Below are positions 48,691 through 58,202 of a stretch of DNA of 64,000 nucleotides, one piece after another; within the stretch, counting starts at the first letter, position 1, and each line of letters starts with the position of its first letter. Made by a program: the position numbers and the translations under genes. The notes under the pieces are model-generated. The model was given only the letters and a program-made list of their open reading frames with translations, did not search any database and was not told where the DNA came from. Source of the stretch: Demequina lignilytica (GTDB lineage Bacteria; Actinomycetota; Actinomycetes; Actinomycetales; Demequinaceae); assembly GCF_030418305.1 (NCBI RefSeq), contig NZ_JAUHPX010000003.1:124001-188000 (forward strand), read 5' to 3'.

Positions 48691-48748
48691 CGAAATGGAG
48701 GATCCGTGCACGGAACGTCGCGGTTTCGGGCACGGATCTGCCATTTCG
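48691..48748 (+). repeat. 58-bp palindromic repeat, copy G (solo, best preserved)
   Basis: CGAAATGGAGGATCCGTGC (48691-48709) pairs with GCACGGATCTGCCATTTCG (48730-48748) with only two mismatches over 19 bp, around the loop ACGGAACGTCGCGGTTTCGG. It lies in the divergent ccdA-padR gap; a GGACGATGCG motif follows at 48755. Confidence 0.9.
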
Positions 48749-48828
48749 CCGGGCGGACGATGCGCGGGCCGCAGCGCGGACGATTCGCGGCTCCCCTTGC
48801 GCTCGCGGCCCGCCCGAGCGACAATAGC

Positions 48829-48836
48829 GATACATC
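48829..48836. promoter_or_regulatory. GATACATC box upstream of second padR gene
   Basis: GATACATC, as in the doublet upstream of the other padR gene, 35 bases before the padR start; an AT-rich spot in a GC-rich gap. Candidate PadR autoregulatory site. Confidence 0.35.
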
Positions 48837-48870
48837 GTTCAGTGTCGTCGACGATCGTTCGGAGGTCATC

Positions 48871-49404
48871 ATGAACAGCACCTGGAAGAGCGGGGGCAAC
48901 CCCGCCGACGCCATGTGGGACGCCATGGAGCAGCTCAAGAGCCAGTTCGACAAGCGCGTCGGGACCCGCATGGGCCGCGGCGACGTCCGCAACGCCGTGC
49001 TCGCGCTGCTGGTCGAGGGCCCCATGCACGGCTACCAGATCATCCGCGAGATCGAGGAGCGCACCGGCGGCAGGTGGAAGCCCAGCGCCGGCAGCGTGTA
49101 CCCGACCCTGCAGCTCCTGGCCGACGAGGGCCTGATCACCCAGTCGATGCAGAACGACCGCAAGGTCTACACCCTCACCGAGGAGGGCCGTCCCGTCGCC
49201 GAGGCGGCCGCGGACGACGCGCCGTGGGACATCCCCTCGTTCAAGGAGAGCCTGAACATGGGCCCGGTGCCCAAGGCCGGCGTCGACCTGGCGCAGGCGG
49301 TCGCGCAGGTGGCTCGCTCGGGTAGCGAGGCCCAGCAGGCGCAGGCCGCCGAGGTGCTCGCCGACGCCCGACGTAAGATCTACTCGATCCTCGCGCAGGA
49401 CTGA
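48871..49404 (+). CDS. PadR-family regulator
   Basis: 177 residues. RGDVRNAVLALLVEGPMHGYQIIREIEERTGGRWKPSAGSVYPTLQLLADEGLITQSMQNDRKVYTLTEEGRPVAEAA is the PadR winged helix, preceded by a 40-residue N-terminal extension and followed by a helical segment. Start ATG 48871 with GGAGG. It may govern itself or the UbiB-like gene downstream (51 bases). Confidence 0.92.
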   Translation: MNSTWKSGGNPADAMWDAMEQLKSQFDKRVGTRMGRGDVRNAVLALLVEGPMHGYQIIREIEERTGGRWKPSAGSVYPTLQLLADEGLITQSMQNDRKVYTLTEEGRPVAEAAADDAPWDIPSFKESLNMGPVPKAGVDLAQAVAQVARSGSEAQQAQAAEVLADARRKIYSILAQD

Positions 49405-49455
49405 CGCATCGCCGGACAGCCCGGCCACGCGGGCCGGCGGGATCCGGGAGGCGCA

Positions 49456-51153
<1,698 letters not shown>

Positions 51154-51211
51154 CCCTCGCGCCTCCCCGGGCCGTGCCGCGGTCCCGGTCGCGACGCGAT
51201 ATGTTCGCGGC

Positions 51212-52114
51212 ATGGACTTCATCTCGGGCGACCAGATCACCCTGACCTCCGGCGAGCAGACCGCCACCATCGCGACCGTCGGCGCCGCGCTGCGCGAGTA
51301 CGTCGTGGGCGGCCGTGAGGTGGTCATCCCCTTCCCCGCGGACGAGCTGCCGGCGGCCTTCCACGGCATGGTGCTCGCACCGTGGCCCAACCGCCTGCGC
51401 GACGGGAAGTACACGTTCGACGGCGAGGAGCTGCAGGTGCCCGTGTCCGAGCCGGGCCGCGGCACCGCGCTCCACGGCCTGGTCAGCTGGGCGAACTGGA
51501 GCGTCGACAGCGTCTCGGAGACGGCCGTCACCCTCGCCTACGAGCTGCCCGCCAGCCCCGGCTACCCGTTCCAGCTGGCGCTCGCGATCACGTATGCGCT
51601 CGGCGAGGACGGTCTGACGATCACGACGGTCGCCCGCAACGTCGGCGCCCGCGCCCTGCCCTACGGGCTCGGCTTCCACCCCTGGTTCGCGCCCGGTGGC
51701 ACGCCCGTGGACCGGTGCACGCTGCAGCTCGACGCATCCTCGAGGGTGACCGTCGACGACCGCCTCCTCCCCACCGGCAGCGTTCCCGTCGACGGCGACT
51801 TCGACCTGCGAGCGGCATGGTCGCTCGACGGCGTCGCGTTCGACGATGCGTGGGTGGACGTGATCCCCGACGGCCAGGGCCGCTCGTGGGCGCGCCTGGG
51901 CTGGGCGGACGGCTCCACCGTCGAGATCTGGGCCGGCCCCGAGGCGAAGGCGTGGCAGGTGTGCACCGGCGACGTGGTCGAGGGCGTGCACCGTGCGGGC
52001 GTCGCGATCGAGCCGATGACCTGCATCGCGGACGCGTTCCGCACCGGCGACGACCTCATCACCCTCGAGCCTGGCGCCGAGCACACCTTCGTGTGGGGCA
52101 TGCGCCTGGTCTGA
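51212..52114 (+). CDS. Aldose 1-epimerase
   Basis: 300 residues. PWPNRLRDGKYTFDGEELQV, ALHGLVSWANW (catalytic-region His), LPYGLGFHPWF and the catalytic Glu in AIEPMTCIADAF match aldose 1-epimerase/galactose mutarotase family. Interconverts sugar anomers. Starts ATG 51212; a modest ribosome binding site. Convergent with the next gene. Confidence 0.93.
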   Translation: MDFISGDQITLTSGEQTATIATVGAALREYVVGGREVVIPFPADELPAAFHGMVLAPWPNRLRDGKYTFDGEELQVPVSEPGRGTALHGLVSWANWSVDSVSETAVTLAYELPASPGYPFQLALAITYALGEDGLTITTVARNVGARALPYGLGFHPWFAPGGTPVDRCTLQLDASSRVTVDDRLLPTGSVPVDGDFDLRAAWSLDGVAFDDAWVDVIPDGQGRSWARLGWADGSTVEIWAGPEAKAWQVCTGDVVEGVHRAGVAIEPMTCIADAFRTGDDLITLEPGAEHTFVWGMRLV

Positions 52115-52136
52115 ACGGCGGACCGGCGCCGGCCGG

Positions 52137-52577
52137 TCAGAGCGTGCCGTCGAACAGCTGCACCCACGCCCGGCCGCTGTCGCGTCGGGCGAACATGAAC
52201 GCGACCTCGGTCCCCGCATCGTCGTGGACCGCCCAGCCTCCTTCGTGAAGCCAGCGCCCGGCCTCGGCGGGCGTGGCCTCGAGCAGGTCGGCGAGCGCGT
52301 CCCGCTGCAGCCCGCGCAGGTGCTCGACCACCGCGTCTAGCGGCATCAGCCGCAGGCAGGCGTCCAGGATCTCGACGATCGGCGCCTCGTCCTCATGCAT
52401 GTCGTGTCCCGCGACCAGCGAGTCGACCACCGCGTCGGCCAGCGCCGGGCGCTCCGGGTGCTCCGCGAGGACGGCGGCGTGCACCAGGTCGGCGACCGTG
52501 GGGTCCTCGGCGTAGATCTCGCGGAACTCCTCCGTCTCGAGCTCGAGCGGGTCCTCGTCCGGATCGATGACGGCCAT
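52137..52577 (-). CDS. Small conserved hypothetical protein
   Basis: 146 residues, acidic: VIDPDEDPLELETEEFREIYAEDPTVADLVHAAVLAEHPE..., then HEDEAPIVEILDACLRLMPLDAVVEHLRGLQRDALADLLEATPAEAGRWLHEGGWAVHDDAGTEVAFMFARR. No family I can name. Mostly helical, no TM segment. Start ATG 52577 with GGTGG. Coding character looks real (codon pattern matches neighbours); it is 44 bases downstream of the MarR gene on the same strand. Confidence 0.7.
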   Translation of the reverse strand: MAVIDPDEDPLELETEEFREIYAEDPTVADLVHAAVLAEHPERPALADAVVDSLVAGHDMHEDEAPIVEILDACLRLMPLDAVVEHLRGLQRDALADLLEATPAEAGRWLHEGGWAVHDDAGTEVAFMFARRDSGRAWVQLFDGTL

Positions 52578-52621
52578 GAGGCCACCGTAGAGGGTCGATG
52601 AGTCCGGAATATGACAGAACG

Positions 52622-53047
52622 TCACCTGGCCAGCAGGCGCCGCAGCCCCTCGCGCAGCGCCTCCCGCTCGGCGGGGGCGAGCGCGCCGGTGAGCTCCGCG
52701 TCGGCGGCCGCCACGAGCGGCCGCAGCCGCTCCCGCTCCGCCCTGCCCAGGGCGGTCAGGGACACGGTGTTGCGCCGCGCATCGTCGGGGTCCCGTCGCC
52801 GTTCGATGAGACCGCGACGTTCCATGCGCCGCACCAGATCCGCGATGGTGGACCGGTCGAGGTCGACCGCGTCGCACAGGTCGCGCTGGCTCGCCTCCCC
52901 GCGCTGGTCGAGGATCACGAGCACGGAATACTGGACGCTCGAGATCTCCGTGGAGACCATCCGAGTCCACGTCGCGACGTGCGCCTGCTGCGCGCGCCGG
53001 ATCAGATAGCCCGTGTGGCGCTGCGGCTCCTGGTCGGGGTCGTTCAC
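52622..53047 (-). CDS. MarR-family regulator
   Basis: 141 residues. QYSVLVILDQRGEASQRDLCDAVDLDRSTIADLVRRMERRGLIERRRDPDDARRNTVSLTALGR is the MarR winged helix with its wing (DPDDARR). GTG start seven bases after the monooxygenase stop, so co-transcribed with it. Likely controls the monooxygenase and the divergent MFS gene in response to an aromatic ligand (inference). Confidence 0.92.
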   Translation of the reverse strand: MNDPDQEPQRHTGYLIRRAQQAHVATWTRMVSTEISSVQYSVLVILDQRGEASQRDLCDAVDLDRSTIADLVRRMERRGLIERRRDPDDARRNTVSLTALGRAERERLRPLVAAADAELTGALAPAEREALREGLRRLLAR

Positions 53048-53054
53048 CGGTCGA

Positions 53055-54965
53055 TCATCGCACCGCCGCCGCCCGCTGCTCGACGAGGACGCCCCGGAAG
53101 AAGGCGGTCAGCTCCTCGCGGGCGGTGAGCGGGAGCACGTGCGCGACGTACTGGTCGGGCCGGACGACGACGAGCGCCCCGGCGTCGCCGATGCCGCGGG
53201 CGGCGAAGATGTCGTCGGCGGGATCGATCGCCCATACCTTCTCCCAGTCCTGGAGGCCGAGCGGACCCGAGCGTGGGAGCAGGATCTCGGGCAGGCCGGT
53301 GACGTCGAGGTCGTGGTGCCCGGCGCGGAGGACGCCGTGGACGTCCAGGACCGCATCGAGGGCGTCGCCGGGAGCGCGGAAGAGGTGGGTCGGGGCGTCG
53401 GGCGAGTCCGTGAGCCACTCCGCGAGCGCGCGCAGCTCGACACCTCCGCGGTCGCCGAAGCCGTAGACGCGCCACCGGCCATCCGCGACGTGGGCGTGGC
53501 CGAGATGCATGGGGCGGGCGTCCGCGACGCGGATCGCTCTGGCCGAGTGGAAGCGGGCGCCGATCTCGAAGCCGGTCGCCAGGCCCTGGTGCGTGCTCTC
53601 GCCCGTCAGCGTCGAGGGCCGGTAGCGCGTCGCGAGGCCGGCGGTGTAGCGGCCCTGCCGGGCGAACTCCTCGCGCATCTGCTCGGACGTGACGCCGCCG
53701 CGCTCGGGGTGGTCGGGGTCGACGGTGGGCTGGGCGATGAAGGCGGACCAGAAGCGGTCGAACTCGATGAGGTCCTTCGCGACCGTCTGCCGCTCCTCCG
53801 AGTAGGTCGCGAGAAGGTCCGGCGTCGCGCGTCCGGTGAGGACGGCGACGAGCTTCCAGCCCAGGTTGAACGCGTCCTGCATCGACACGTTCATGCCCTG
53901 GCCGGCCTTCGCGGAGTGCGTGTGGCACGCGTCGCCCGCGATGAAGACACGGGGGTCGCGCAGCCCGACCTGGTCGGCCGGTACGTCGTCGAAGCGGTCG
54001 GTGACGCGCTGGCCCACCTCGTAGACCGAGGACCAGGCGACGGAGCGCACGTCGATCGAATAGGGATGGAGGATCGCGTTGGCGACGTCGGTGAGCTGCG
54101 CGGCGGTGGTCTTCCTGATCTCCGAGTCGCCCGCGGGAACCTCGCCCAGGTCGACGTAGCAGCGGACCATGGAGCCGCCCTCGCGGGGGATCATCAGCAG
54201 GCTGCCCTTGCCCGCGGACTGGATCACGTTCTTGGTCCGCCAGTCCGGGAAGTCGGTGGTGGCCAGCACGTCCATGACTCCCCACGCGTGGTTGGCGGCG
54301 TCGCCGACCAACTCGCGCCCGATCGCGCGGCGGACGTTGCTGCGGGCGCCGTCGCAGCCGACGACGTAGAGCGCCCGCATCGTCACCTCCTCGCCGGTGC
54401 GCTCCCCCACCGTGCGGCGCATCGTCGCCGTGACCGGGTCGCCGTCGTCGCCCAGGTGCAGGTCGACCAGCTCGAGCCCGTAGTCAACAGTCAGTCGACT
54501 CGCTTGCTTTGCGGCGTGGTCGAGCAGGTACTGCTGCATGCGGGCCTGGTTCACGATCACGTGGGGGAACTCGCTGAGCCCCGCGGGCGTGTCCTCGACC
54601 CAGCCGGTGCGGACGATCCGGTCGCGGTCCGTCTCCGACGGGCCCCAGAAGCGCACCTCGTTGACCCAGTACGCCTCGCGGACCAGCGCATCCGCGAGAC
54701 CGAAGGCCTGGAACATCTCGACGGTGCGGCAGGCGACGCCGTCGGCGTGGCCGACCTCGAGCGGGGCGTCGCGCCGCTCGATGATCCCGGTGCGGATGCC
54801 GGGGAACGCGGCGAGCTGCGCGGCGAGCACCGTGCCGGCGGGCCCGGTGCCGACGATCAGCACGTCGACCTCCTCGGGGAGGCTGTCGGGGCGGGCGAGA
54901 GCCTCGGGGCTCGGGGGCTGGACGTCAGGGTCGCCGGGGCGGTAGCCGTCTCGGTAGAACTGCAT
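53055..54965 (-). CDS. FAD-dependent aromatic monooxygenase (MobA/phenol 2-monooxygenase type)
   Basis: 636 residues. GxGxxG FAD motif VLIVGTGPAGTVLAAQLAAFPGIRTGIIERRD, CRTVEMFQAFG, the DG motif VVGCDGARSNVRRAIG, the GD motif RVFIAGDACHTHSAKAGQGMNVSMQDAFNLGWKL, and a C-terminal thioredoxin-like domain. Length and layout fit 3-hydroxybenzoate 4-monooxygenase/phenol 2-monooxygenase. Hydroxylates an aromatic ring using NADPH and O2; the exact substrate is not predictable. Start ATG 54965 after AAAGGAG. Upstream is CGGGG-GACT-CCCCG (54992-55005), a possible operator, in the divergent gap with the MFS gene. Confidence 0.92.
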   Translation of the reverse strand: MQFYRDGYRPGDPDVQPPSPEALARPDSLPEEVDVLIVGTGPAGTVLAAQLAAFPGIRTGIIERRDAPLEVGHADGVACRTVEMFQAFGLADALVREAYWVNEVRFWGPSETDRDRIVRTGWVEDTPAGLSEFPHVIVNQARMQQYLLDHAAKQASRLTVDYGLELVDLHLGDDGDPVTATMRRTVGERTGEEVTMRALYVVGCDGARSNVRRAIGRELVGDAANHAWGVMDVLATTDFPDWRTKNVIQSAGKGSLLMIPREGGSMVRCYVDLGEVPAGDSEIRKTTAAQLTDVANAILHPYSIDVRSVAWSSVYEVGQRVTDRFDDVPADQVGLRDPRVFIAGDACHTHSAKAGQGMNVSMQDAFNLGWKLVAVLTGRATPDLLATYSEERQTVAKDLIEFDRFWSAFIAQPTVDPDHPERGGVTSEQMREEFARQGRYTAGLATRYRPSTLTGESTHQGLATGFEIGARFHSARAIRVADARPMHLGHAHVADGRWRVYGFGDRGGVELRALAEWLTDSPDAPTHLFRAPGDALDAVLDVHGVLRAGHHDLDVTGLPEILLPRSGPLGLQDWEKVWAIDPADDIFAARGIGDAGALVVVRPDQYVAHVLPLTAREELTAFFRGVLVEQRAAAVR

Positions 54966-55069
54966 GGCCGATCTCCTTTGATCGATGCCTGCGGGGGACT
55001 CCCCGATCATATAGTCAGTACCCCAACGATGTCGAGGGGTGGGGCGGGCCGACCTGCGATGCTGAGCCC

Positions 55070-56287
55070 ATGAGCCTGAGCGCAGAGCCCGCCGACTGGA
55101 CGCGTGACGTCGGGCGGGGGCGCGCCGCGCGGACAGCGACGCTCCTGGTCTTCGGCGTGAACGGCTTCGCCTTCGCCACCTGGATGGCACGGGTGCCCGA
55201 CGTGAAGGACCTGCTGGACCTCACGCCGGGCCAGCTGTCGCTGCTCCTGCTGGCGATCTCCGTGGGGTCGCTGTGCGGACTCCCTGTCGCGGGCCGCATC
55301 GCGCACCGCATCGGCGCCGCGAACACGGTGCTGCTGGGGATGGGGGTGAGCCTGCCCGGGCTCATCGGCGCCGGCATCGCCGTCGAGGCGCATGCCCCGA
55401 TCCCCGTCCTCATGGTGCCCCTGTTCCTGGTCGGGCTGGGCATCGGCGGCTGGGACGTGGCGCAGAACCTCGAGGGGTCGATCGTCGAGCAGGCGCTCGG
55501 CCGCTCCGTCATGCCGTGGTTCCACGCCGGCTTCTCGGGTGGAACCGTGGTGGGCGCGCTGGTCGGGGCGCTGCTCACCTGGCTCGCGGTGCCGGTGGGG
55601 GTGCACATCGGAGTCGCGGCGGCGGCCGGCATGGTGGCGGTGGTACCGCTCACCAGGCGGTTCCTGCCGGCGTACGACGAGGGCGCGACGGAGGCGGTGC
55701 CGACGGGGGGCAAGGCGCGGTCGCCGTGGCTCGAGCCCCGCACCCTGCTGATCGGGCTGATGGTGCTGGCGGCGGCGTTCACCGAGGGCGTCGCCAACGA
55801 CTGGATGGCCGTCGCGTTCGTCGACGGTCACGAGACGTCCAACGCGCTTGGCGTGGTCGCGCTCGCGGTGTTCCTGTCCTTCATGACCGCGGGACGCATC
55901 GTCGGCACGGGACTGCTCGACCGCTTCGGGCGCATCGCGGTGCTACGGGTGATGTTCGCCACCGCCATCGTGGGCTGCGCGCTCGTGGTGTTCGGGCCGC
56001 CGTGGCTCGCCTTCATCGGGGTGGCGGTGTGGGGCGTGGGCGCGAGCCTGGGCTTCCCGGTGGGGATGTCGGCCGCGGCGGACGACCCGGCGCGCGCGGC
56101 GGTGCGCCTCAGCGTCGTGTCCACGATCGGGTACGGCGCGTTCCTGATCGGTCCGCCGCTGATCGGCTTCCTCGGCGACCGGGTGGGCGTGCTCGACGCC
56201 CTGCTGGCCGTCGGGGTGGTCTCGCTCGTGGCGATCCTGGTGGTGCCGGCCGCACGACCGCTCGAGGCGGAGCGGGCGGAGGCGTAG
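55070..56287 (+). CDS. MFS transporter, YbjJ-like
   Basis: 405 residues with 12 TM segments. FGVNGFAFATWMARVPDVKDLLDLTPGQLSLLLLAISVGSLCGLPVAGRIAHR at the N-terminus and GLGIGGWDVAQNLEG near TM4-5 are typical of YbjJ-type MFS proteins. Probable exporter or uptake carrier for the substrate or product of the divergent aromatic monooxygenase (inference). Start ATG 55070. Confidence 0.88.
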   Translation: MSLSAEPADWTRDVGRGRAARTATLLVFGVNGFAFATWMARVPDVKDLLDLTPGQLSLLLLAISVGSLCGLPVAGRIAHRIGAANTVLLGMGVSLPGLIGAGIAVEAHAPIPVLMVPLFLVGLGIGGWDVAQNLEGSIVEQALGRSVMPWFHAGFSGGTVVGALVGALLTWLAVPVGVHIGVAAAAGMVAVVPLTRRFLPAYDEGATEAVPTGGKARSPWLEPRTLLIGLMVLAAAFTEGVANDWMAVAFVDGHETSNALGVVALAVFLSFMTAGRIVGTGLLDRFGRIAVLRVMFATAIVGCALVVFGPPWLAFIGVAVWGVGASLGFPVGMSAAADDPARAAVRLSVVSTIGYGAFLIGPPLIGFLGDRVGVLDALLAVGVVSLVAILVVPAARPLEAERAEA

Positions 56288-56739
56288 GACGGGCTCGGCG
56301 CGAGGCCTGCCTACTGTCGGGTAGGGGCCTAGGTTGGCAGGTTGCCACGATGTGCGCCCGTGTTCAGACTGAGCTCCCGGCGGTTGGGCGGGAGAGCGCC
56401 ATATCCTGGCAATTCCTTCACGGAGCGCTCTACCTGGGGATTTTGCCGCCGGCGTCGAGGGTCGCGACTACCTTGGAGGCTGTAGGAGACAACCCAGAGC
56501 GGCCGGCCGTGCCCGCGAAGGGCTCGTGAGTGGCGGTTCGCGGCGCTAGTGTCCCCGGTGGCACGAGTCAGGCATCACGCCCAAGGCGGACCCGCTAGCA
56601 GGCGGCACGTGCCTGTCGCGTGCTTCCGCGTCGGGTCCGCCTCCTCGCGCGACGCCCGTCCGTTGAGTCAGGCCCGAGCGGTAGTGAGCACTGGCAAGTA
56701 GGTAGGGTCTGCCCCAGCATCGGGCGACCGGAGTCGATC

Positions 56740-56945
56740 GATGCTGCAGCAGATGCCGCCTATCCGTTCACCACGCCCGAACCGCTTGATGTTGGTGTGC
56801 GCTGCCAAGAGGGCCGCTTGGCGGGGACGCGTTGGCGGCGGCTCGTGTCGTCCGAGCCATCTTCCTTGACGTCCTCGTTGAGTGTCTCGACGTGGTTGCG
56901 CTGGCCCCACATCTTGGACCACTTCGGTGAACGATGGATGTAGTG
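56740..56945 (-). pseudogene. Frameshifted remnant, possibly transposase-like C-terminus
   Basis: Read on the minus strand from about 56945: RSPKWSKMWGQRNHVETLNEDVKEDGSDDTSRR, and, after a shift of frame, AALLAAHTNIKRFGRGERI. A WGxRNxVExxN motif followed by a basic block and an Ala-rich helix with AHTNIKRF occurs near the C-termini of some actinobacterial transposase-like proteins (from memory, not searched). The two halves are in different frames, and no intact gene covers them. I see no other feature in the rest of the 56288-56987 gap. Confidence 0.4.
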
Positions 56946-56987
56946 CCGACAGACCCGGTTCCGGACGAGGGCCGGGAGGGCCGGGGA

Positions 56988-58052
56988 CTAGGGAGTGCTG
57001 AGCGATGCGTGGGCCGTCGACTCGCGGGCGACGATTCTGCCAGCGACGCGAGTGCTGCCCTGCGGGAAGCCATCTGGGTCGAGCACGGCGCGCGCCGCGA
57101 CCCGGCCGAGCTCGTCCAGGTTCATGTCGACCGAGCTCTGCGGCAGGCGAGCGGTTTGGGCTACGGGCGCCCAGTTGTCGAACCCGATGACGGCGACGTC
57201 GGTGGGCACCCGCATACCCCTGGCGGCGAGACAGTCGATCGCGCCGCGGGCGATCTGGTCATTCGCGCAGACGAGTCCGTCGAATTCGACGTCGCGGGCG
57301 AGAAGCTGCTCGACCGCCTCCCACCCCCAGGCTTCCGTCCAGTCGCCGAAGAGCGGGCGGTTGAGGACCGGGTCCATGCCGCGCGCGGCCAGGCCGTCCA
57401 AGGTGCCGCGGGCGCGGAGCCGGGCGGCCATGTAGCCGATCGTGGCCGGGTCGTCGGGGCCGCCGATGTGCGCGATGGCGCGGCATCCGACGTCGATGAG
57501 GTGGTCCACCGCGAGACGGCCACAGCCGCGGTGATCCGCCACGATCGACACGTCATCCGCGTCGGTCGATGGGCCGTAGGCATAGACGACAGGCACCTTG
57601 ATGCTGTCCGGCAGCGGCAAGACGGGCTCGGTGCCCCTGGCGACGTAGATGATGCCGTCGACGCGACGGCTGAGCAGCGCGTGGACGTGGCGGTCGACCA
57701 TCTCCGCGCTGCCGCTGGCATTCGCCATGATCGCGACGGCCTCTCCGTCGCGCAGCGCGCTCTCGACGCCGGCGAGGATCGGCAGGGAGAATCGGCCTTC
57801 GAGGTCGGTGGTGAGCAGCCCGATCGATCCGCTGCGACCGAACATCAGGCTGCGCGCCTGCTGATTCGGGTAGAAGCCCAGGTCCTGAGCCGCTTGTTCG
57901 ACCCGGGCGCGCGTCGACGGATTGACACCCCGCTTGCCGTTGAGGGCTTTCGATGCCGTAGCCATGGAGACACCCGCGGCCGCCGCCACGTCCGAGAGCG
58001 TGGTCGCGCGCGCAGCCTTGCTGGGGGAATCGCTCGTCACGCCTGTCTCCAT
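56988..58052 (-). CDS. LacI-family regulator of sugar island
   Basis: 354 residues. HTH TLSDVAAAAGVSMATASKALNGKRGVNPSTRARVEQAAQDLGFYPNQQARSLMFGRSGSIGLL is a textbook LacI DNA-binding domain and hinge; the rest is a periplasmic-binding-protein-like sensor (FSLPILAGVESALRDGEAVAIM, DGIIYVARG, VVAYGPS-type, DDPATIGYMAARLRARGTLDG). Start ATG 58052; no clear ribosome binding site. Divergent from GH127. Its operator is probably GAAAGGCCTTTC, present upstream of GH127, the DUF5695 gene and the sugar-binding lipoprotein. Confidence 0.93.
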   Translation of the reverse strand: METGVTSDSPSKAARATTLSDVAAAAGVSMATASKALNGKRGVNPSTRARVEQAAQDLGFYPNQQARSLMFGRSGSIGLLTTDLEGRFSLPILAGVESALRDGEAVAIMANASGSAEMVDRHVHALLSRRVDGIIYVARGTEPVLPLPDSIKVPVVYAYGPSTDADDVSIVADHRGCGRLAVDHLIDVGCRAIAHIGGPDDPATIGYMAARLRARGTLDGLAARGMDPVLNRPLFGDWTEAWGWEAVEQLLARDVEFDGLVCANDQIARGAIDCLAARGMRVPTDVAVIGFDNWAPVAQTARLPQSSVDMNLDELGRVAARAVLDPDGFPQGSTRVAGRIVARESTAHASLSTP

Positions 58053-58100
58053 CGTCGCAGTGTAGTGCCCGCTACCGCGCGTCGGGGTGGCCGCTCCTGG

Positions 58101-58153
58101 TTGACATCGTTCCCGGGAAGACCGTACCTTCGACTCAGCGAAAGGCCTTTCGC
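58101..58153 (+). promoter_or_regulatory. GH127 promoter with LacI-type operator 1
   Basis: TTGACA (58101-58106), 18-bp spacer, TACCTT (58125-58130), followed by the perfect palindrome GCGAAAGGCCTTTCGC (58138-58153) near the expected transcription start. Classic repressor-blocked arrangement. Confidence 0.7.
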
Positions 58154-58202
58154 AACTATAGACCTTCAGCGTGCAACGGTGCCTGATGAGGAAGGTGTGA
58201 CT

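Noticed and set aside
56934..58202. Long N-terminal extension of the GH127 frame (would give 1061 residues)
   Set aside because: It is antisense to the LacI gene and crosses the GH127 promoter and operator; the GTG at 58203 has the ribosome binding site.
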